Assembly (NCBI GenBank): GCA_002387205.1
Contig: DGLA01000012.1
Coordinates: 1 to 64,000 of the forward strand
Reading direction: 5' to 3'
Origin: Stutzerimonas stutzeri
GTDB lineage: Bacteria > Pseudomonadota > Gammaproteobacteria > Pseudomonadales > Pseudomonadaceae
DNA: 64,000 bases
Shown: piece by piece, positions 8,235 to 17,387 of the stretch
Layout: each line of letters begins with the position of its first letter
Numbering within the stretch: position 1 is the first letter of the stretch
The notes under the pieces: model-generated
What the model saw: only the letters and a program-made list of their open reading frames with translations
Database searches by the model: none
What the model was told of the DNA's origin: nothing
Program-made: the position numbers and the translations under genes

Positions 8235-9041
8235 TCAGTTGAGCGTGTCCACCTTCAGTCGTATTGAAAGGTTCTGGCGGCCTTCTGTTGAGTATCGGCG
8301 CAGTAATCCTGTCTCGCTTGAATGAGCCGATTCATCGATTCCGCCGAGTGATATCCATTCACCGAGGCGCCCGCTGACTCGGGTATCGGTTTGCTGAATA
8401 TCCACCCTGTCCGGTCGGGATGCGCTCATGCGGTCGTTATGACTGCTGATGGTTACCTGCACCCGGTCGCCTTGCACCGTAGCGGTGGCATAGAAGCCTC
8501 GGGTGATATCGCGGTATTGGGTCTGCTGATAAAGCTGACCGTAGCTGTCGGTCCCCGTGCTGGTAATCGGGACGCTTTGGCCAATCTGGATCAGGGCGGG
8601 ATAGCCCTCGGTGGTCTGGATCTGTTGAGTGCCTCCGCCTTGGCTGTCTGTGCTTCGACGGATGATGCGGACCTGATCTCGGTTTCGTGTTTCGCCTTTC
8701 CCGCTCTGGACTTCAAGGTCACCGATGCGTGCGGAGCCATCGAGCCTATAACCGTTGTCATTGCTGGCGGCCGAACTCTGAGTATCCACGCTGATCAGCA
8801 ACTTACGAGGCTCGGTATCCAGCTCAGATAGCACAGCATGTAGCTCGGCAATCACGGCGGCAGGCGCGTTCACGATCAGCTGATTACCGTATGCGTCCAC
8901 CTTGCCTTGATCGCCTACTACCGATTGCGCGATCGGCAGGACGTCCTGCGCCAAGCGGAAGTTCAGCGGAATGACTTCCGTTGCCGCCTGAAGAGAGAAG
9001 CTAACCAGGAGCACAGAAGCAGAGAGAAGTCGGCGAGTCAT
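8235..9041 (-). CDS. Exported secretin N-domain-like protein (NolW-like)
   Basis: This 268-residue protein has a cleavable signal peptide (MTRRLLSASVLLVSFSLQA). Residues 22-85 resemble the short N0/N1 (NolW-like) domain of type II/III secretins: VIPLNFRLAQDVLPIAQSVV, then GQLIVNAP-like strand and an LDTEPRKLLISVDTQ ending. The rest (GYPALIQIGQSVPI, LGEWISLGG) also looks secretin-like but there is no membrane gate domain, so it cannot form a pore alone. Its ATG overlaps the stop of the upstream gene (ATGA). Function is unknown. Confidence 0.65.
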   Translation of the reverse strand: MTRRLLSASVLLVSFSLQAATEVIPLNFRLAQDVLPIAQSVVGDQGKVDAYGNQLIVNAPAAVIAELHAVLSELDTEPRKLLISVDTQSSAASNDNGYRLDGSARIGDLEVQSGKGETRNRDQVRIIRRSTDSQGGGTQQIQTTEGYPALIQIGQSVPITSTGTDSYGQLYQQTQYRDITRGFYATATVQGDRVQVTISSHNDRMSASRPDRVDIQQTDTRVSGRLGEWISLGGIDESAHSSETGLLRRYSTEGRQNLSIRLKVDTLN

Positions 9042-9667
9042 AACAGAAAGCTCCGCAGGTCGGGGTCGGACAGACTATGGTCCCAAGCGGTATCAAACAG
9101 GCGTTGTTGCTGGCGAGCGCGGCCGGGGCTCTGATAGAGCGCATGGCCAACCAACTGATCCGGCTCTGGGCGAATCACCACACCACATTCGTCAGCAACT
9201 AGGAAGGCGGCAACTCGTGCCGGATAGTCGGGATTGACTTTGCGGATGTGTAAGTTGCTGGTCAGTCGGCGCGCCAGATTAACCAGGCGATGGCCTTGCC
9301 TGATGGCACGGGAGGAATCCCCTACCAGAATGCGCAAGCGATTACGCGGGTGGTCAAGTAATAAGCGCAGGCAGGCTTGTTGAATACAGCTGTGGTTGTA
9401 GAGCCAAGGTTCCAGGTCTTGTGTATAGATGCTCAGGCTTCGCCGTGCCTGCTCGATCATGGCCAGCGTGTGTTGTCGCGCCTCACTCATGCCCGAGAAT
9501 GCTTGAACGGTTGGGGCTCCGCCTTGAGTGAGTGGCGCAGTGTTCCATTGTTCAGGACTGGCAGGTAACGCGGATGGGTTCTCCAGTTTGAAACGACCCG
9601 GCGACTCGAATTCGATAGCCGACAACTCGACTGGGTTGAAGGCGTTATCGGCATCGTCGCGAGCCAT
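9038..9667 (-). CDS. Conserved protein with phospholipase-D-like fold (DUF7931-like)
   Basis: This is a 209-residue soluble protein, no signal peptide. The segment TLAMIEQARRSLSIYTQDLEPWLYN (about 67-92) and RLRILVGDSSRAIRQGHRLV resemble the first half of PLD-type phosphodiesterase folds, but no HxKxxxxD catalytic motif is present, so enzymatic activity is doubtful. Relatives in Pseudomonas are often mislabelled histone acetyltransferase, perhaps by transfer from the GNAT neighbour. It lies 5 bases after the GNAT gene and overlaps the next gene by 4, so the set is probably co-transcribed from roxA. Confidence 0.6.
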   Translation of the reverse strand: MARDDADNAFNPVELSAIEFESPGRFKLENPSALPASPEQWNTAPLTQGGAPTVQAFSGMSEARQHTLAMIEQARRSLSIYTQDLEPWLYNHSCIQQACLRLLLDHPRNRLRILVGDSSRAIRQGHRLVNLARRLTSNLHIRKVNPDYPARVAAFLVADECGVVIRPEPDQLVGHALYQSPGRARQQQRLFDTAWDHSLSDPDLRSFLL

Positions 9668-9672
9668 AGGGG

Positions 9673-10098
9673 TCAGTGGCTCTTGCGAAGCATATCGACG
9701 TGAGGCAGGCCAGCTTCGAGAAACTCTTCGCTGATCACTTCGAAACCAAGGCGTTCATAAAACGACGTGGCATGGACCTGTGCGGTCAGGCGCTGTTCTC
9801 TGAGGCCACGACGTTCCGCCTCATCGATTACCGCTTTCATCAAAACGCCGCCTACATTCATGCCGCGCCAATCGCGGAGCACTGAAACCCGCCCAATGTG
9901 TCCATCGTTCAGCAGGCGCGCGGTACCGATAGGGTAGCCGCTCTCCAGAGCGAGGAAATGCACCGCCTCAGCGTCGTCTGCGTCCCATTCCAGCTCTGGC
10001 GGTACCGATTGTTCGGCGATGAATACGGCTTCGCGAATCCTGCGCAGGTCGGCGTTATCCTGTTGCCAGTCGGCGATGCGAACTTCTATCTCATTCAT
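9673..10098 (-). CDS. GNAT-family N-acetyltransferase
   Basis: This 141-residue acetyltransferase has the GNAT acetyl-CoA loop as VSVLRDWRGMNVGGVLMKAVI (R/Q-x-x-G-x-G/A variant, near residue 73) and the C-terminal ATSFYERLGFEVISEEFLEAGLPHVDM block typical of the ElaA/YjcF group. The substrate is unknown. ATG 10098 has GGAG 7 bases upstream and is preferred over TTG 10104; it overlaps the roxA stop by 8 bases. Confidence 0.85.
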   Translation of the reverse strand: MNEIEVRIADWQQDNADLRRIREAVFIAEQSVPPELEWDADDAEAVHFLALESGYPIGTARLLNDGHIGRVSVLRDWRGMNVGGVLMKAVIDEAERRGLREQRLTAQVHATSFYERLGFEVISEEFLEAGLPHVDMLRKSH

Positions 10099-11257
10099 CT
10101 GCAAACTCCAAACTTCCCTGTTTGACCAACTGCCATATCAGATTACGCCCATCCTCATCATCCAGCCACGGCGCGAGGTTTGCGGTGTGCATCGCATCAG
10201 CCGAACAGACCAGCTTCAGGAGCTCTTTCAGGCGGGCGGGAAGCAGTCGGCTCTGGCCGCTGGCAAATAGCAACAGGCCAATATCCACTTCGCTCCAGGC
10301 CAGACGTGCGCTGAGGTTTCGTACCAGTATGGCGCCATCGTCCAGTGCGGCAAGCATGGCTTGCTCTTCGATCTCAGGACCCTGCACTCGCTCCGGATAG
10401 CGGGGTTCGGTCATGAACTGGCCAAACCAGGTCAGCAACAGGCGTTCGTCGCCCATATGTTCGGTCAGCATTGCGCGCAAGCGATCGAGCGCGTCGGTCT
10501 GGATCTGATAAGGGTCGTCTGCCGGGACAAGATCAGCGTCGCTGTAGCGTTCCTCGTCCGGCAGGAATTGCGCGAGAAAGTCAGTGAAATGGGTCAGCAC
10601 TTCCGCTGCGCTTGGTGCCCGGAAGCCCAGCGAGTAGGTCATGCAAGCGTCTTCGGCAGTGCCGTAATGCGCTAGTCGAGGCGGAAGATAAAGCATGTCG
10701 CCCGGTTCCAGAACCCATTCGTCGGTGCCTTCGAACTGGTCAAGTATGCGCAGATCCGGGTGCGGCAGCATCGGGCTGTCGCTATTGCACATCTGGCCAA
10801 TCCGCCAACGGCGCTGACCATGCGCCTGGAGGAGAAAAACGTCATAGTTGTCGAAATGTGGTCCGACGCCGCCGCCTGGTGCGGCAAAGCTGACCATCAC
10901 GTCGTCGATACGCCAGTTTGGCAGAAAACGAAAATGCTCGATGAGCTCGGCCACCTCAGGCACCAGTTGATCGACCGCCTGAACAAGCAGTGTCCAGTCC
11001 CGCTCCGGTAGGTTCTGGTAGGTTTCTTCGGTGAATGGCCCGCGACGAAGCTCCCAAGGGCTTTCGCCATGCTCGATAACCAGTCGGGATTCGACTTCCT
11101 CTTCCAGTGACAGGCCGGCCAGCTCGTCCGGCGATACCGGGCTTTCGAATGAGGGGACAGCTTGGCGGACAAGCAGTCGTTTCTTCTGCCAGTAGTCGCG
11201 CAGAAACTCTCGTGCGCTGATGCCACCGAGGACTTGCAAAGGAGTATCGGAAGTCAT
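10091..11257 (-). CDS. roxA: Ribosomal protein uL16 3-hydroxylase (JmjC/cupin)
   Basis: It is a 2-oxoglutarate/Fe(II) oxygenase that hydroxylates an arginine of ribosomal protein uL16 (YcfD/RoxA family). The 388-residue protein has the JmjC facial triad HFD in VGPHFDNYDVFLLQ (near residue 125) and the distal His in PPRLAHYGTAEDA, with a C-terminal winged-helix-like part. A TTG frame start exists at 11287, but ATG 11257 has AAGG upstream and gives the family start. It heads a four-gene minus-strand set with the GNAT, PLD-like and NolW-like genes. Confidence 0.92.
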   Translation of the reverse strand: MTSDTPLQVLGGISAREFLRDYWQKKRLLVRQAVPSFESPVSPDELAGLSLEEEVESRLVIEHGESPWELRRGPFTEETYQNLPERDWTLLVQAVDQLVPEVAELIEHFRFLPNWRIDDVMVSFAAPGGGVGPHFDNYDVFLLQAHGQRRWRIGQMCNSDSPMLPHPDLRILDQFEGTDEWVLEPGDMLYLPPRLAHYGTAEDACMTYSLGFRAPSAAEVLTHFTDFLAQFLPDEERYSDADLVPADDPYQIQTDALDRLRAMLTEHMGDERLLLTWFGQFMTEPRYPERVQGPEIEEQAMLAALDDGAILVRNLSARLAWSEVDIGLLLFASGQSRLLPARLKELLKLVCSADAMHTANLAPWLDDEDGRNLIWQLVKQGSLEFADE

Positions 11258-11287
11258 GCCAGGTACCTTGCTCTTGGCGAGCTGCAA

Positions 11288-11313
11288 ATAAAAACGCCCG
11301 GCACAGCCGGGCG
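11288..11313 (-). terminator. Intrinsic terminator of purB
   Basis: On the minus strand CGCCCGGC-TGT-GCCGGGCG (8-bp stem) is followed by TTTTTATTT, 20 bases after the purB stop. It ends 30 bases before roxA. Confidence 0.88.
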
Positions 11314-11332
11314 TGCAAATAGAATGATTCGA

Positions 11333-12703
11333 TCAGATCCGCTTGGCCTGGGCGGCTGCGTTGCCAGCGTAGGCAGCCGGGGTCAGTTTACGCAGCGCCT
11401 CTTTCGCATCGGTTGGCATATCCAGGCTATCGATAAACGTCTGCAGGGCCTCGGGGCTGATGCCTTTGCCTCGAGTCAGCTCCTTGAGTTTCTCGTAGGG
11501 ATTCTCAATGGCGTAGCGACGCATGACGGTCTGGATCGGCTCAGCCAGTACTTCCCAGCATGCGTCCAGGTCCTCGGCGATACGGGCCTGGTTGAGCTCC
11601 AGCTTGCCGATTCCCTTCAGGCTCGCCTCATAGGCAATGATGCTGTGCGCAAAGCCGACACCCAGATTGCGCAACACGGTGGAGTCGGTCAGGTCGCGCT
11701 GCCAGCGGGAGATCGGCAGTTTGCTTGCCAGGTGCTGGAGCAGGGCATTTGCGATACCCAGGTTGCCCTCGGAGTTCTCGAAGTCGATGGGGTTGACCTT
11801 GTGCGGCATCGTCGACGAGCCGATTTCTCCGGCGACGGTACGCTGCTTGAAGTAGCCAAGCGAGATGTAGCCCCAGATGTCCCGATCGAAGTCGATCAGG
11901 ATCGTATTGAAGCGCGCCACGGCATCGAACAGCTCGGCGATGTAATCATGCGGTTCGATCTGGGTGGTGTAGGGGTTCCACGCCAGGCCCAGGTCATTCT
12001 CGATGAACTCGCGCGCGTTGGCTTCCCAATCGACATCCGGATAGGCGGACAGATGGGCGTTGTAGTTGCCCACGGCACCGTTGATCTTGCCGAGTAGCGG
12101 TACGGCCTCGACCTGAGCGATCTGGCGCTCCAGACGATAGACCACATTGGCCAGCTCCTTGCCGAGTGTTGTCGGCGAGGCGGGCTGGCCATGCGTGCGG
12201 GACAGCATAGGTACGTCGGCGTGCTCGACCGCCAGCTGCCGAATCGCATTGGCCAGCTGGCGCATCAGTGGCAGCAACACCTCGTTGCGACCTTCGCGCA
12301 GCATCAGCGCGTGGGACAGGTTGTTGATGTCCTCGCTGGTGCACGCGAAGTGAATGAACTCATTGACCTTGGCCAGCTCTGGCAGCTGCTTGGCCTGTTC
12401 CTTGAGCAGATACTCGACCGCCTTCACATCGTGGTTGGTGGTGCGCTCGAATTCCTTGACGCGTTCGGCGTGCTCCAGCTGGAAGTTCTCTGCCAGTTGG
12501 TTGAGTAGCGCATTGGCTTCGGTCGAGAAGGGTGCGACTTCCGGAACACCGCTATGAGCGGCCAATCGCTGCAGCCAGCGCACTTCGACCTGGACGCGGC
12601 AGCGAATCAGGCCGAACTCACTGAAGATGGGGCGCAAAGCGCTGGTTTTGCCGGCGTAGCGGCCATCGACGGGGGAAACCGCGGTGAGCGAGGAAAGCTG
12701 CAT
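11333..12703 (-). CDS. purB: Adenylosuccinate lyase
   Basis: It catalyses two fumarate-releasing steps, SAICAR to AICAR and adenylosuccinate to AMP, in purine synthesis. The 456-residue protein has the fumarase/aspartase superfamily signature GSSTMPHKVNPIDFEN (near residue 295), the catalytic His region in SRTHGQPASPTTLGKE, and TSEDINN. Of two close starts, ATG 12703 (MQLSSLTAVSPVDGRY) matches the family; ATG 12712 adds three residues. Confidence 0.97.
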   Translation of the reverse strand: MQLSSLTAVSPVDGRYAGKTSALRPIFSEFGLIRCRVQVEVRWLQRLAAHSGVPEVAPFSTEANALLNQLAENFQLEHAERVKEFERTTNHDVKAVEYLLKEQAKQLPELAKVNEFIHFACTSEDINNLSHALMLREGRNEVLLPLMRQLANAIRQLAVEHADVPMLSRTHGQPASPTTLGKELANVVYRLERQIAQVEAVPLLGKINGAVGNYNAHLSAYPDVDWEANAREFIENDLGLAWNPYTTQIEPHDYIAELFDAVARFNTILIDFDRDIWGYISLGYFKQRTVAGEIGSSTMPHKVNPIDFENSEGNLGIANALLQHLASKLPISRWQRDLTDSTVLRNLGVGFAHSIIAYEASLKGIGKLELNQARIAEDLDACWEVLAEPIQTVMRRYAIENPYEKLKELTRGKGISPEALQTFIDSLDMPTDAKEALRKLTPAAYAGNAAAQAKRI

Positions 12704-12796
12704 AGGGGGCATCTCGGCAATCGAGCAACGAAAAGAGGGCGCAGATTATACATGAAAGCGGGGGAATGCCTGAGGCGAAGAACCCTTGGCTGCCGC

Positions 12797-13420
12797 CTAT
12801 TCTGTGCGTAACAGTGGATAGAGCGCGTCGAGCATTTTTCGTCGGCTGAAAATCATCTGCCAACGGTGCCCGCCGAGCTGGCGCCATAGCCGGGCAGCGC
12901 GAATTCCCGCCAGCAGCAGCGCGCGAATCTTGGCCGCGTTGTCTGTTTGCTGAAGGTGACGCATGTCACCCTGCACCTGAATGCGCTGACGAAAGGTACT
13001 GAGCGTGTCCTGATACAGGCCGCCAAAGGATGCCACCACGTTCTCGTGAGTCGGCCCGAAGTGCTCGACCTGTTGCTGTATCTGATCCAGGCGGCTGCCG
13101 ATGACCTGAAGCAGGTCGCTGCGCTTGTCCAGCTGCCTCTCCAGGCCGATCATCGCCAAGGCGTAGCGCAGCGGTTCACGTTGCAGGCTGCTGGTATCGC
13201 GCTCCAGTGCACCCACCAGGGCGCGATAACCATCTCGCAGGTTGATATCGTCGCCACCATAGATTTCCAAAGGTGGTTTCTCTTCCCTGACCAGCAGGCT
13301 GCCAAGCATACAGCCGAGGGCTGCATTGGAAATCTGGCCAGTGCGGGCTATACGGTCGACCAGCGTTGCCGCCTCGAATACCGCACCAAGGGCAACGAGC
13401 TGTTCCTGGACTGGTGTCAT
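12797..13420 (-). CDS. hflD: High-frequency lysogenization protein HflD homolog
   Basis: This 207-residue, mainly helical peripheral membrane protein matches the HflD family (QEQLVALGAVFEAATLVDRIARTG at the start, ALGCMLGSLL, and C-terminal IRALLLAGIRAARLWRQLGG). In E. coli it binds phage lambda CII at the membrane; its housekeeping role is unclear. The start ATG 13420 overlaps the mnmA stop (ATGA), so translation is coupled, as seen throughout gammaproteobacteria. Confidence 0.92.
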   Translation of the reverse strand: MTPVQEQLVALGAVFEAATLVDRIARTGQISNAALGCMLGSLLVREEKPPLEIYGGDDINLRDGYRALVGALERDTSSLQREPLRYALAMIGLERQLDKRSDLLQVIGSRLDQIQQQVEHFGPTHENVVASFGGLYQDTLSTFRQRIQVQGDMRHLQQTDNAAKIRALLLAGIRAARLWRQLGGHRWQMIFSRRKMLDALYPLLRTE

Positions 13421-14547
13421 GGCCGGCCTCCAGCAAACCAGGGTTCGGCAGTCTCGATAACCCCGCCCCCCAGGCATATCTCGCGATCGTAGAAAACTAC
13501 CGACTGGCCAGGGGTAACCGCACGCTGAGGTTCATCGAACACGGCTCGGTATCCCGTTTCAGTCTGCTCCAGCGTGCAGGTCTGATCGGCCTGTCGATAA
13601 CGGACCTTGGCGGTCAACCGACGGGGTGCTGACAGCGTCAGCGGGTTGACCCAGAAGATCTCGGAGGCGAGCAGGGCACGGGAGAACAGCCAGGGGTGAT
13701 CGTTGCCCTGGCCTACGACCAGCACGTTGCGCTCAAGGTCCTTGCTCAACACGTACCAGGGTTCGTCACTTGCGTCTTTCAGGCCGCCAATACCCAATCC
13801 CTGACGTTGGCCGATGGTGTGGTACATCAATCCATGATGGTGGCCGATGACATCGCCATCTACCGTTTCTATATTTCCCGGCTGGGCTGGCAGGTACTGC
13901 TTGAGGAAATCGCTGAAACGACGTTCCCCGATGAAACAGATACCGGTGGAATCCTTTTTCTTGGCTGTAGCCAGGCCATGCTTTTCGGCAATGTCCCGTA
14001 CCGCCGGCTTTTCAAGTTCACCTACCGGGAACAAGGTCTTGGCAAGCTGCTCGCCTCCGACTGCATGGAGGAAATAGCTCTGATCCTTGTTCGGGTCCAG
14101 TCCCTTGAGCAGTTCGCTGCGCCCATCGACATCTCGGCGGCGAACATAATGCCCCGTGGCAATCAGGTCGGCGCCGAGCGTCAGCGCATAGTCCAGAAAG
14201 GCTTTGAATTTGATTTCGCGGTTGCACAGGATGTCCGGATTGGGCGTGCGGCCAGCCTTGTACTCCGCAAGGAAATGCTCGAATACGTTGTCCCAGTATT
14301 CGGCAGCGAAATTGGCGGTATGCAGCTTGATACCGATCCTGTCGCATACGGCCTGAGCGTCGGCAAGATCTTCACGCGCGGTGCAGTATTCGGTGCCGTC
14401 GTCTTCTTCCCAGTTCTTCATGAACAGGCCTTCAACTTGATATCCCTGTTCAAGCAGGAGCAAAGCGGATACCGACGAGTCGACGCCACCGGACATTCCA
14501 ACAATGACGCGGGTGTTTTCGGGGGCAGTTGAAGCTGAAACAGGCAT
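13417..14547 (-). CDS. mnmA: tRNA-specific 2-thiouridylase MnmA
   Basis: It adds sulfur at C2 of U34 in tRNA for Lys, Glu and Gln, taking persulfide from the TusBCDE relay. The 376-residue protein has the PP-loop GMSGGVDSSVSALLL near residue 17, the catalytic Cys in AQAVCDRIG (about 96-100 region) and the persulfide Cys in STGICFIGERRF near residue 200. The tus genes that feed it are about 21 kb away in this window. Confidence 0.97.
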   Translation of the reverse strand: MPVSASTAPENTRVIVGMSGGVDSSVSALLLLEQGYQVEGLFMKNWEEDDGTEYCTAREDLADAQAVCDRIGIKLHTANFAAEYWDNVFEHFLAEYKAGRTPNPDILCNREIKFKAFLDYALTLGADLIATGHYVRRRDVDGRSELLKGLDPNKDQSYFLHAVGGEQLAKTLFPVGELEKPAVRDIAEKHGLATAKKKDSTGICFIGERRFSDFLKQYLPAQPGNIETVDGDVIGHHHGLMYHTIGQRQGLGIGGLKDASDEPWYVLSKDLERNVLVVGQGNDHPWLFSRALLASEIFWVNPLTLSAPRRLTAKVRYRQADQTCTLEQTETGYRAVFDEPQRAVTPGQSVVFYDREICLGGGVIETAEPWFAGGRP

Positions 14548-14618
14548 AAGGACTCAGGGGGGGCTGCCAAAAAGGACGAAATTCTAACAGGCTGAGGCGT
14601 TCAGGTGCTAAAGGCCCC

Positions 14619-15059
14619 TCAGTCACGTATCACCTGGAGGTCGTAAAGAGGGCCTTTCAGGTAGTCGTCGATGCAGCGTGGAACCAGTTCGCTACGCCAG
14701 CGTTCGGGCACGGCGAATAGCTCGTCTCGGCTTAGCCAGGGCGCTGCGACAATACCACTGTCGAGCTTGAACTCTGGATGGTGCTGAACCGCTTGGGCGG
14801 CGAAACAGATGCGTTGGTAGGTAACGCCATTGCTAGGCGCGGTATAGAGGTAGACTCCGACGACGCCCGTCAGATCTACATCCCAACCGGTTTCCTCGAG
14901 GGTTTCCCTTACCGCGGCCTCTCGCAGGCTTTCGTTGGGTTCGAGATGCCCAGCCGGCTGGTTCAGAACCAGGCGGCCCCCTTTTGATTCTTCAACCATC
15001 AGGAACTTGCCGTCGGCTTCAACGATGGTGGCTACGGTGATATGAGGTTTCCAGTCCAT
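14619..15059 (-). CDS. nudJ: NUDIX hydrolase, NudJ-like phosphatase
   Basis: This 146-residue protein carries a full Nudix box GHLEPNESLREAAVRETLEET near residue 37-57. By homology and position beside mnmA it fits NudJ (hydroxymethylpyrimidine pyrophosphate / nucleotide phosphatase). The preferred start is ATG 15059 (MDWKPHITVATIVE) with AGGT upstream; a frame start at 15107 adds 16 residues that overlap the idh terminator. Confidence 0.87.
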   Translation of the reverse strand: MDWKPHITVATIVEADGKFLMVEESKGGRLVLNQPAGHLEPNESLREAAVRETLEETGWDVDLTGVVGVYLYTAPSNGVTYQRICFAAQAVQHHPEFKLDSGIVAAPWLSRDELFAVPERWRSELVPRCIDDYLKGPLYDLQVIRD

Positions 15060-15106
15060 CAGGCGACCTATATGGTTTGGTTCGGATGCATCAAGTGTGA
15101 AAGACA

Positions 15107-15136
15107 AAAAAGAAACCCCGGCCAGTGGCCGGGGTT
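15107..15136 (-). terminator. Intrinsic terminator of idh
   Basis: On the minus strand AACCCCGGCC-ACT-GGCCGGGGTT (10-bp stem) is followed by TCTTTTTTG, 26 bases after the idh stop. Confidence 0.88.
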
Positions 15137-15161
15137 CAGTTCACGCTTTCATGCTCTGTAA

Positions 15162-17387
15162 TCAGGCCAGCGCGGCCAGTGCTGCGTTGAAGGTTGCGCT
15201 GGGGCGCATCACTTCAGCAGTCAGCTTTGGGTTGGAGCGATAGTAGCCGCCAATGTCCACTGGCTTGCCTTGGACCTCGGCCAGCTCTGCGACGATAGCG
15301 TCTTCCTTATCGGTCAGGGTCTTGGCCAGAGGAGCAAAGTATGCCTGCAGTTCCAGATCCTCGGTCTGAGCTGCCAACTCCTGGGCCCAGTAAAGTGCCA
15401 GGTAGAAATGGCTACCGCGGTTGTCCAGCTCACCAGTACGACGTGATGGTGACTTGTTGGTATCTAGCAGCTTGCCAGTTGCAGCGTCTAGCGCCTTGCC
15501 GAGCAGTTTTGCCTTTGGGTTGCCTGTCTTGATGCCTGTTTCTTCCAACGAAACCGCCAGCGCAAGAAACTCGCCGAGCGAATCCCAGCGCAGGTGGTTC
15601 TCTTCGATCAGTTGCTGTACATGCTTGGGTGCCGAGCCGCCCGCGCCAGTTTCGTACATGCCGCCACCCGCCATCAGTGGTACGATGGAGAGCATCTTGG
15701 CCGAAGTCCCCAGCTCCATGATCGGGAACAGATCGGTCAGGTAGTCGCGCAGGACGTTCCCAGTCACCGAGATCGTATCCTGGCCGCGGACGAGGCGTTC
15801 CATGCTGACGCGGATGGCTTCGTTATAGCCCATCATGCGGATATCCAGACCAGTCAGGTCGTGATCCTGCAGGTAGCTCTCGACTTTTTTCTGCAGTTCA
15901 CGGTCATGAGCGCGCTCTGGATCCAGCCAGAAAATGGCCGGGGTCGCCGACTGACGGGCGCGTGTCACTGCCAGCTTGACCCAGTCACGAATGGCGGCGT
16001 CTTTGGTCTGGCAGGCGCGCCAGATATCCCCGGCTTCCACTTCGTGCTGCATGACGACGGTACCGTCAGCGAGTACGACGCGCATGATGCCGTCAGCGGT
16101 CATCTCGAATGTCTTGTCGTGCGACCCGTACTCTTCGGCTTTCTGGGCCATCAGGCCTACGTTCGGCACTGTGCCCATGGTGGTCGGGTCGAATGCACCG
16201 TTGGTTTTGCAGAAGTTGATCATCTCCTGATAGATGCGAGCATAGGTGCTCTCGGGCATCACGGCCTTGGTGTCCTTGAGGTTGCCATCTTTACCCCACA
16301 TCTTGCCGGAGCTACGGATCATGGCAGGCATCGATGCGTCAACGATCACATCGCTAGGAATATGCAGGTTGGTGATGCCTTTGACGGAATCGACCATGGC
16401 CATTTCCGGACGGCGGCTATAGCAGGCATGAATGTCGTCCAGGATTTCTTCCTGCTGCGAGGCTGGCAGGCTCTTGATCTTGTCATGAACGCTGGAAAGC
16501 CCGTTGTTCGGATTGACGCCCAGCTCCTTGAACAGGTCGGCGTACTTCTCGAACACCTCCTTGTAGTAGACGCTGACAGCATGACCGAAAACGATCGGGT
16601 GAGAGACCTTCATCATTGTCGCCTTGACATGCAGAGACCACATCACACCGGTGTCTTTGCAATCCTGCAGGGTCTTCTCGAAGAACTCGCGGAGTTTATT
16701 GCAGCTCATGAACATGCTGTCGAAGACTTCGCCTTCCTCAAGCGTGAGCTGTTTTTTGACTTCGACCTTGCCATCCTTGCCAACGAACTCAATACGAACG
16801 TCACCAGCCTGGGCCATGGTGATCGATTGCTCGCTGGAGAAGAAATCGCCGCCGCGCATGTAGTCAGCGTGGGACTGTGAAGCCATGCTCCAGGCACCCA
16901 TCGAATGCGGATGCTTGCGGGCGAACGCTTTCACCGCTGCCGGCGCCCGGCGATCGGAGTTGCCTTCGCGCAGGACAGGGTTTACAGCGCTGCCAAGCAC
17001 CTTGCCGTAGCGGGCACGGATCTCTTTTTCCTCGTCGGTGCGAGGGTCTTCCGGGAAATTCGGTACATTGAAGCCCTGCGCCTGCAGTTCGGCGATCGCG
17101 TTGCGCAGTTGAGGTACTGAGGCGCTGATGTTCGGCAGCTTGATGATATTGGCCTCTGGCGTGGTAGCGAGAGCGGCCAGTTTTGCGAGATCGTCGTCGA
17201 TCTGCTTGTCTGCATCCAGTCGGTCAGCAAAGCTTGCAAGTATGCGTCCTGCAAGAGAGATGTCTCTGGTTTCGACGTCAATGTCCGCAGCGGCGGCGAA
17301 CGCTTCAACGATCGGCAGAAGCGAGTAGGTGGCCAGGGCAGGGGCTTCGTCGGTGAAGGTGTAGATAATCTTCGATCGGGTGGACAT
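15162..17387 (-). CDS. idh: Isocitrate dehydrogenase (NADP+), monomeric type
   Basis: It oxidises isocitrate to 2-oxoglutarate with NADP+. The 741-residue length and family blocks (KIIYTFTDEAPALATYSLLP at the start, KHPHSMGAWSMASQSHADYM, LGTSAKMLSIVPLMAGGG) mark the monomeric IDH class, unrelated in length to the dimeric enzyme. It is divergent from icd, which encodes the dimeric isozyme; carrying both is usual in Pseudomonas. A TTGACA/TATACT pair upstream (17649-17624) is a possible promoter but its 14-base spacer is short. Confidence 0.97.
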   Translation of the reverse strand: MSTRSKIIYTFTDEAPALATYSLLPIVEAFAAAADIDVETRDISLAGRILASFADRLDADKQIDDDLAKLAALATTPEANIIKLPNISASVPQLRNAIAELQAQGFNVPNFPEDPRTDEEKEIRARYGKVLGSAVNPVLREGNSDRRAPAAVKAFARKHPHSMGAWSMASQSHADYMRGGDFFSSEQSITMAQAGDVRIEFVGKDGKVEVKKQLTLEEGEVFDSMFMSCNKLREFFEKTLQDCKDTGVMWSLHVKATMMKVSHPIVFGHAVSVYYKEVFEKYADLFKELGVNPNNGLSSVHDKIKSLPASQQEEILDDIHACYSRRPEMAMVDSVKGITNLHIPSDVIVDASMPAMIRSSGKMWGKDGNLKDTKAVMPESTYARIYQEMINFCKTNGAFDPTTMGTVPNVGLMAQKAEEYGSHDKTFEMTADGIMRVVLADGTVVMQHEVEAGDIWRACQTKDAAIRDWVKLAVTRARQSATPAIFWLDPERAHDRELQKKVESYLQDHDLTGLDIRMMGYNEAIRVSMERLVRGQDTISVTGNVLRDYLTDLFPIMELGTSAKMLSIVPLMAGGGMYETGAGGSAPKHVQQLIEENHLRWDSLGEFLALAVSLEETGIKTGNPKAKLLGKALDAATGKLLDTNKSPSRRTGELDNRGSHFYLALYWAQELAAQTEDLELQAYFAPLAKTLTDKEDAIVAELAEVQGKPVDIGGYYRSNPKLTAEVMRPSATFNAALAALA

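Noticed and set aside
11162..12097. 311-codon plus-strand ORF
   Set aside because: Antisense to roxA and purB; no family resemblance.
15594..16880. 428-codon plus-strand ORF
   Set aside because: It is antisense to the well-supported idh gene and has low-complexity, His/Gln-rich content typical of a shadow frame in GC-rich DNA.
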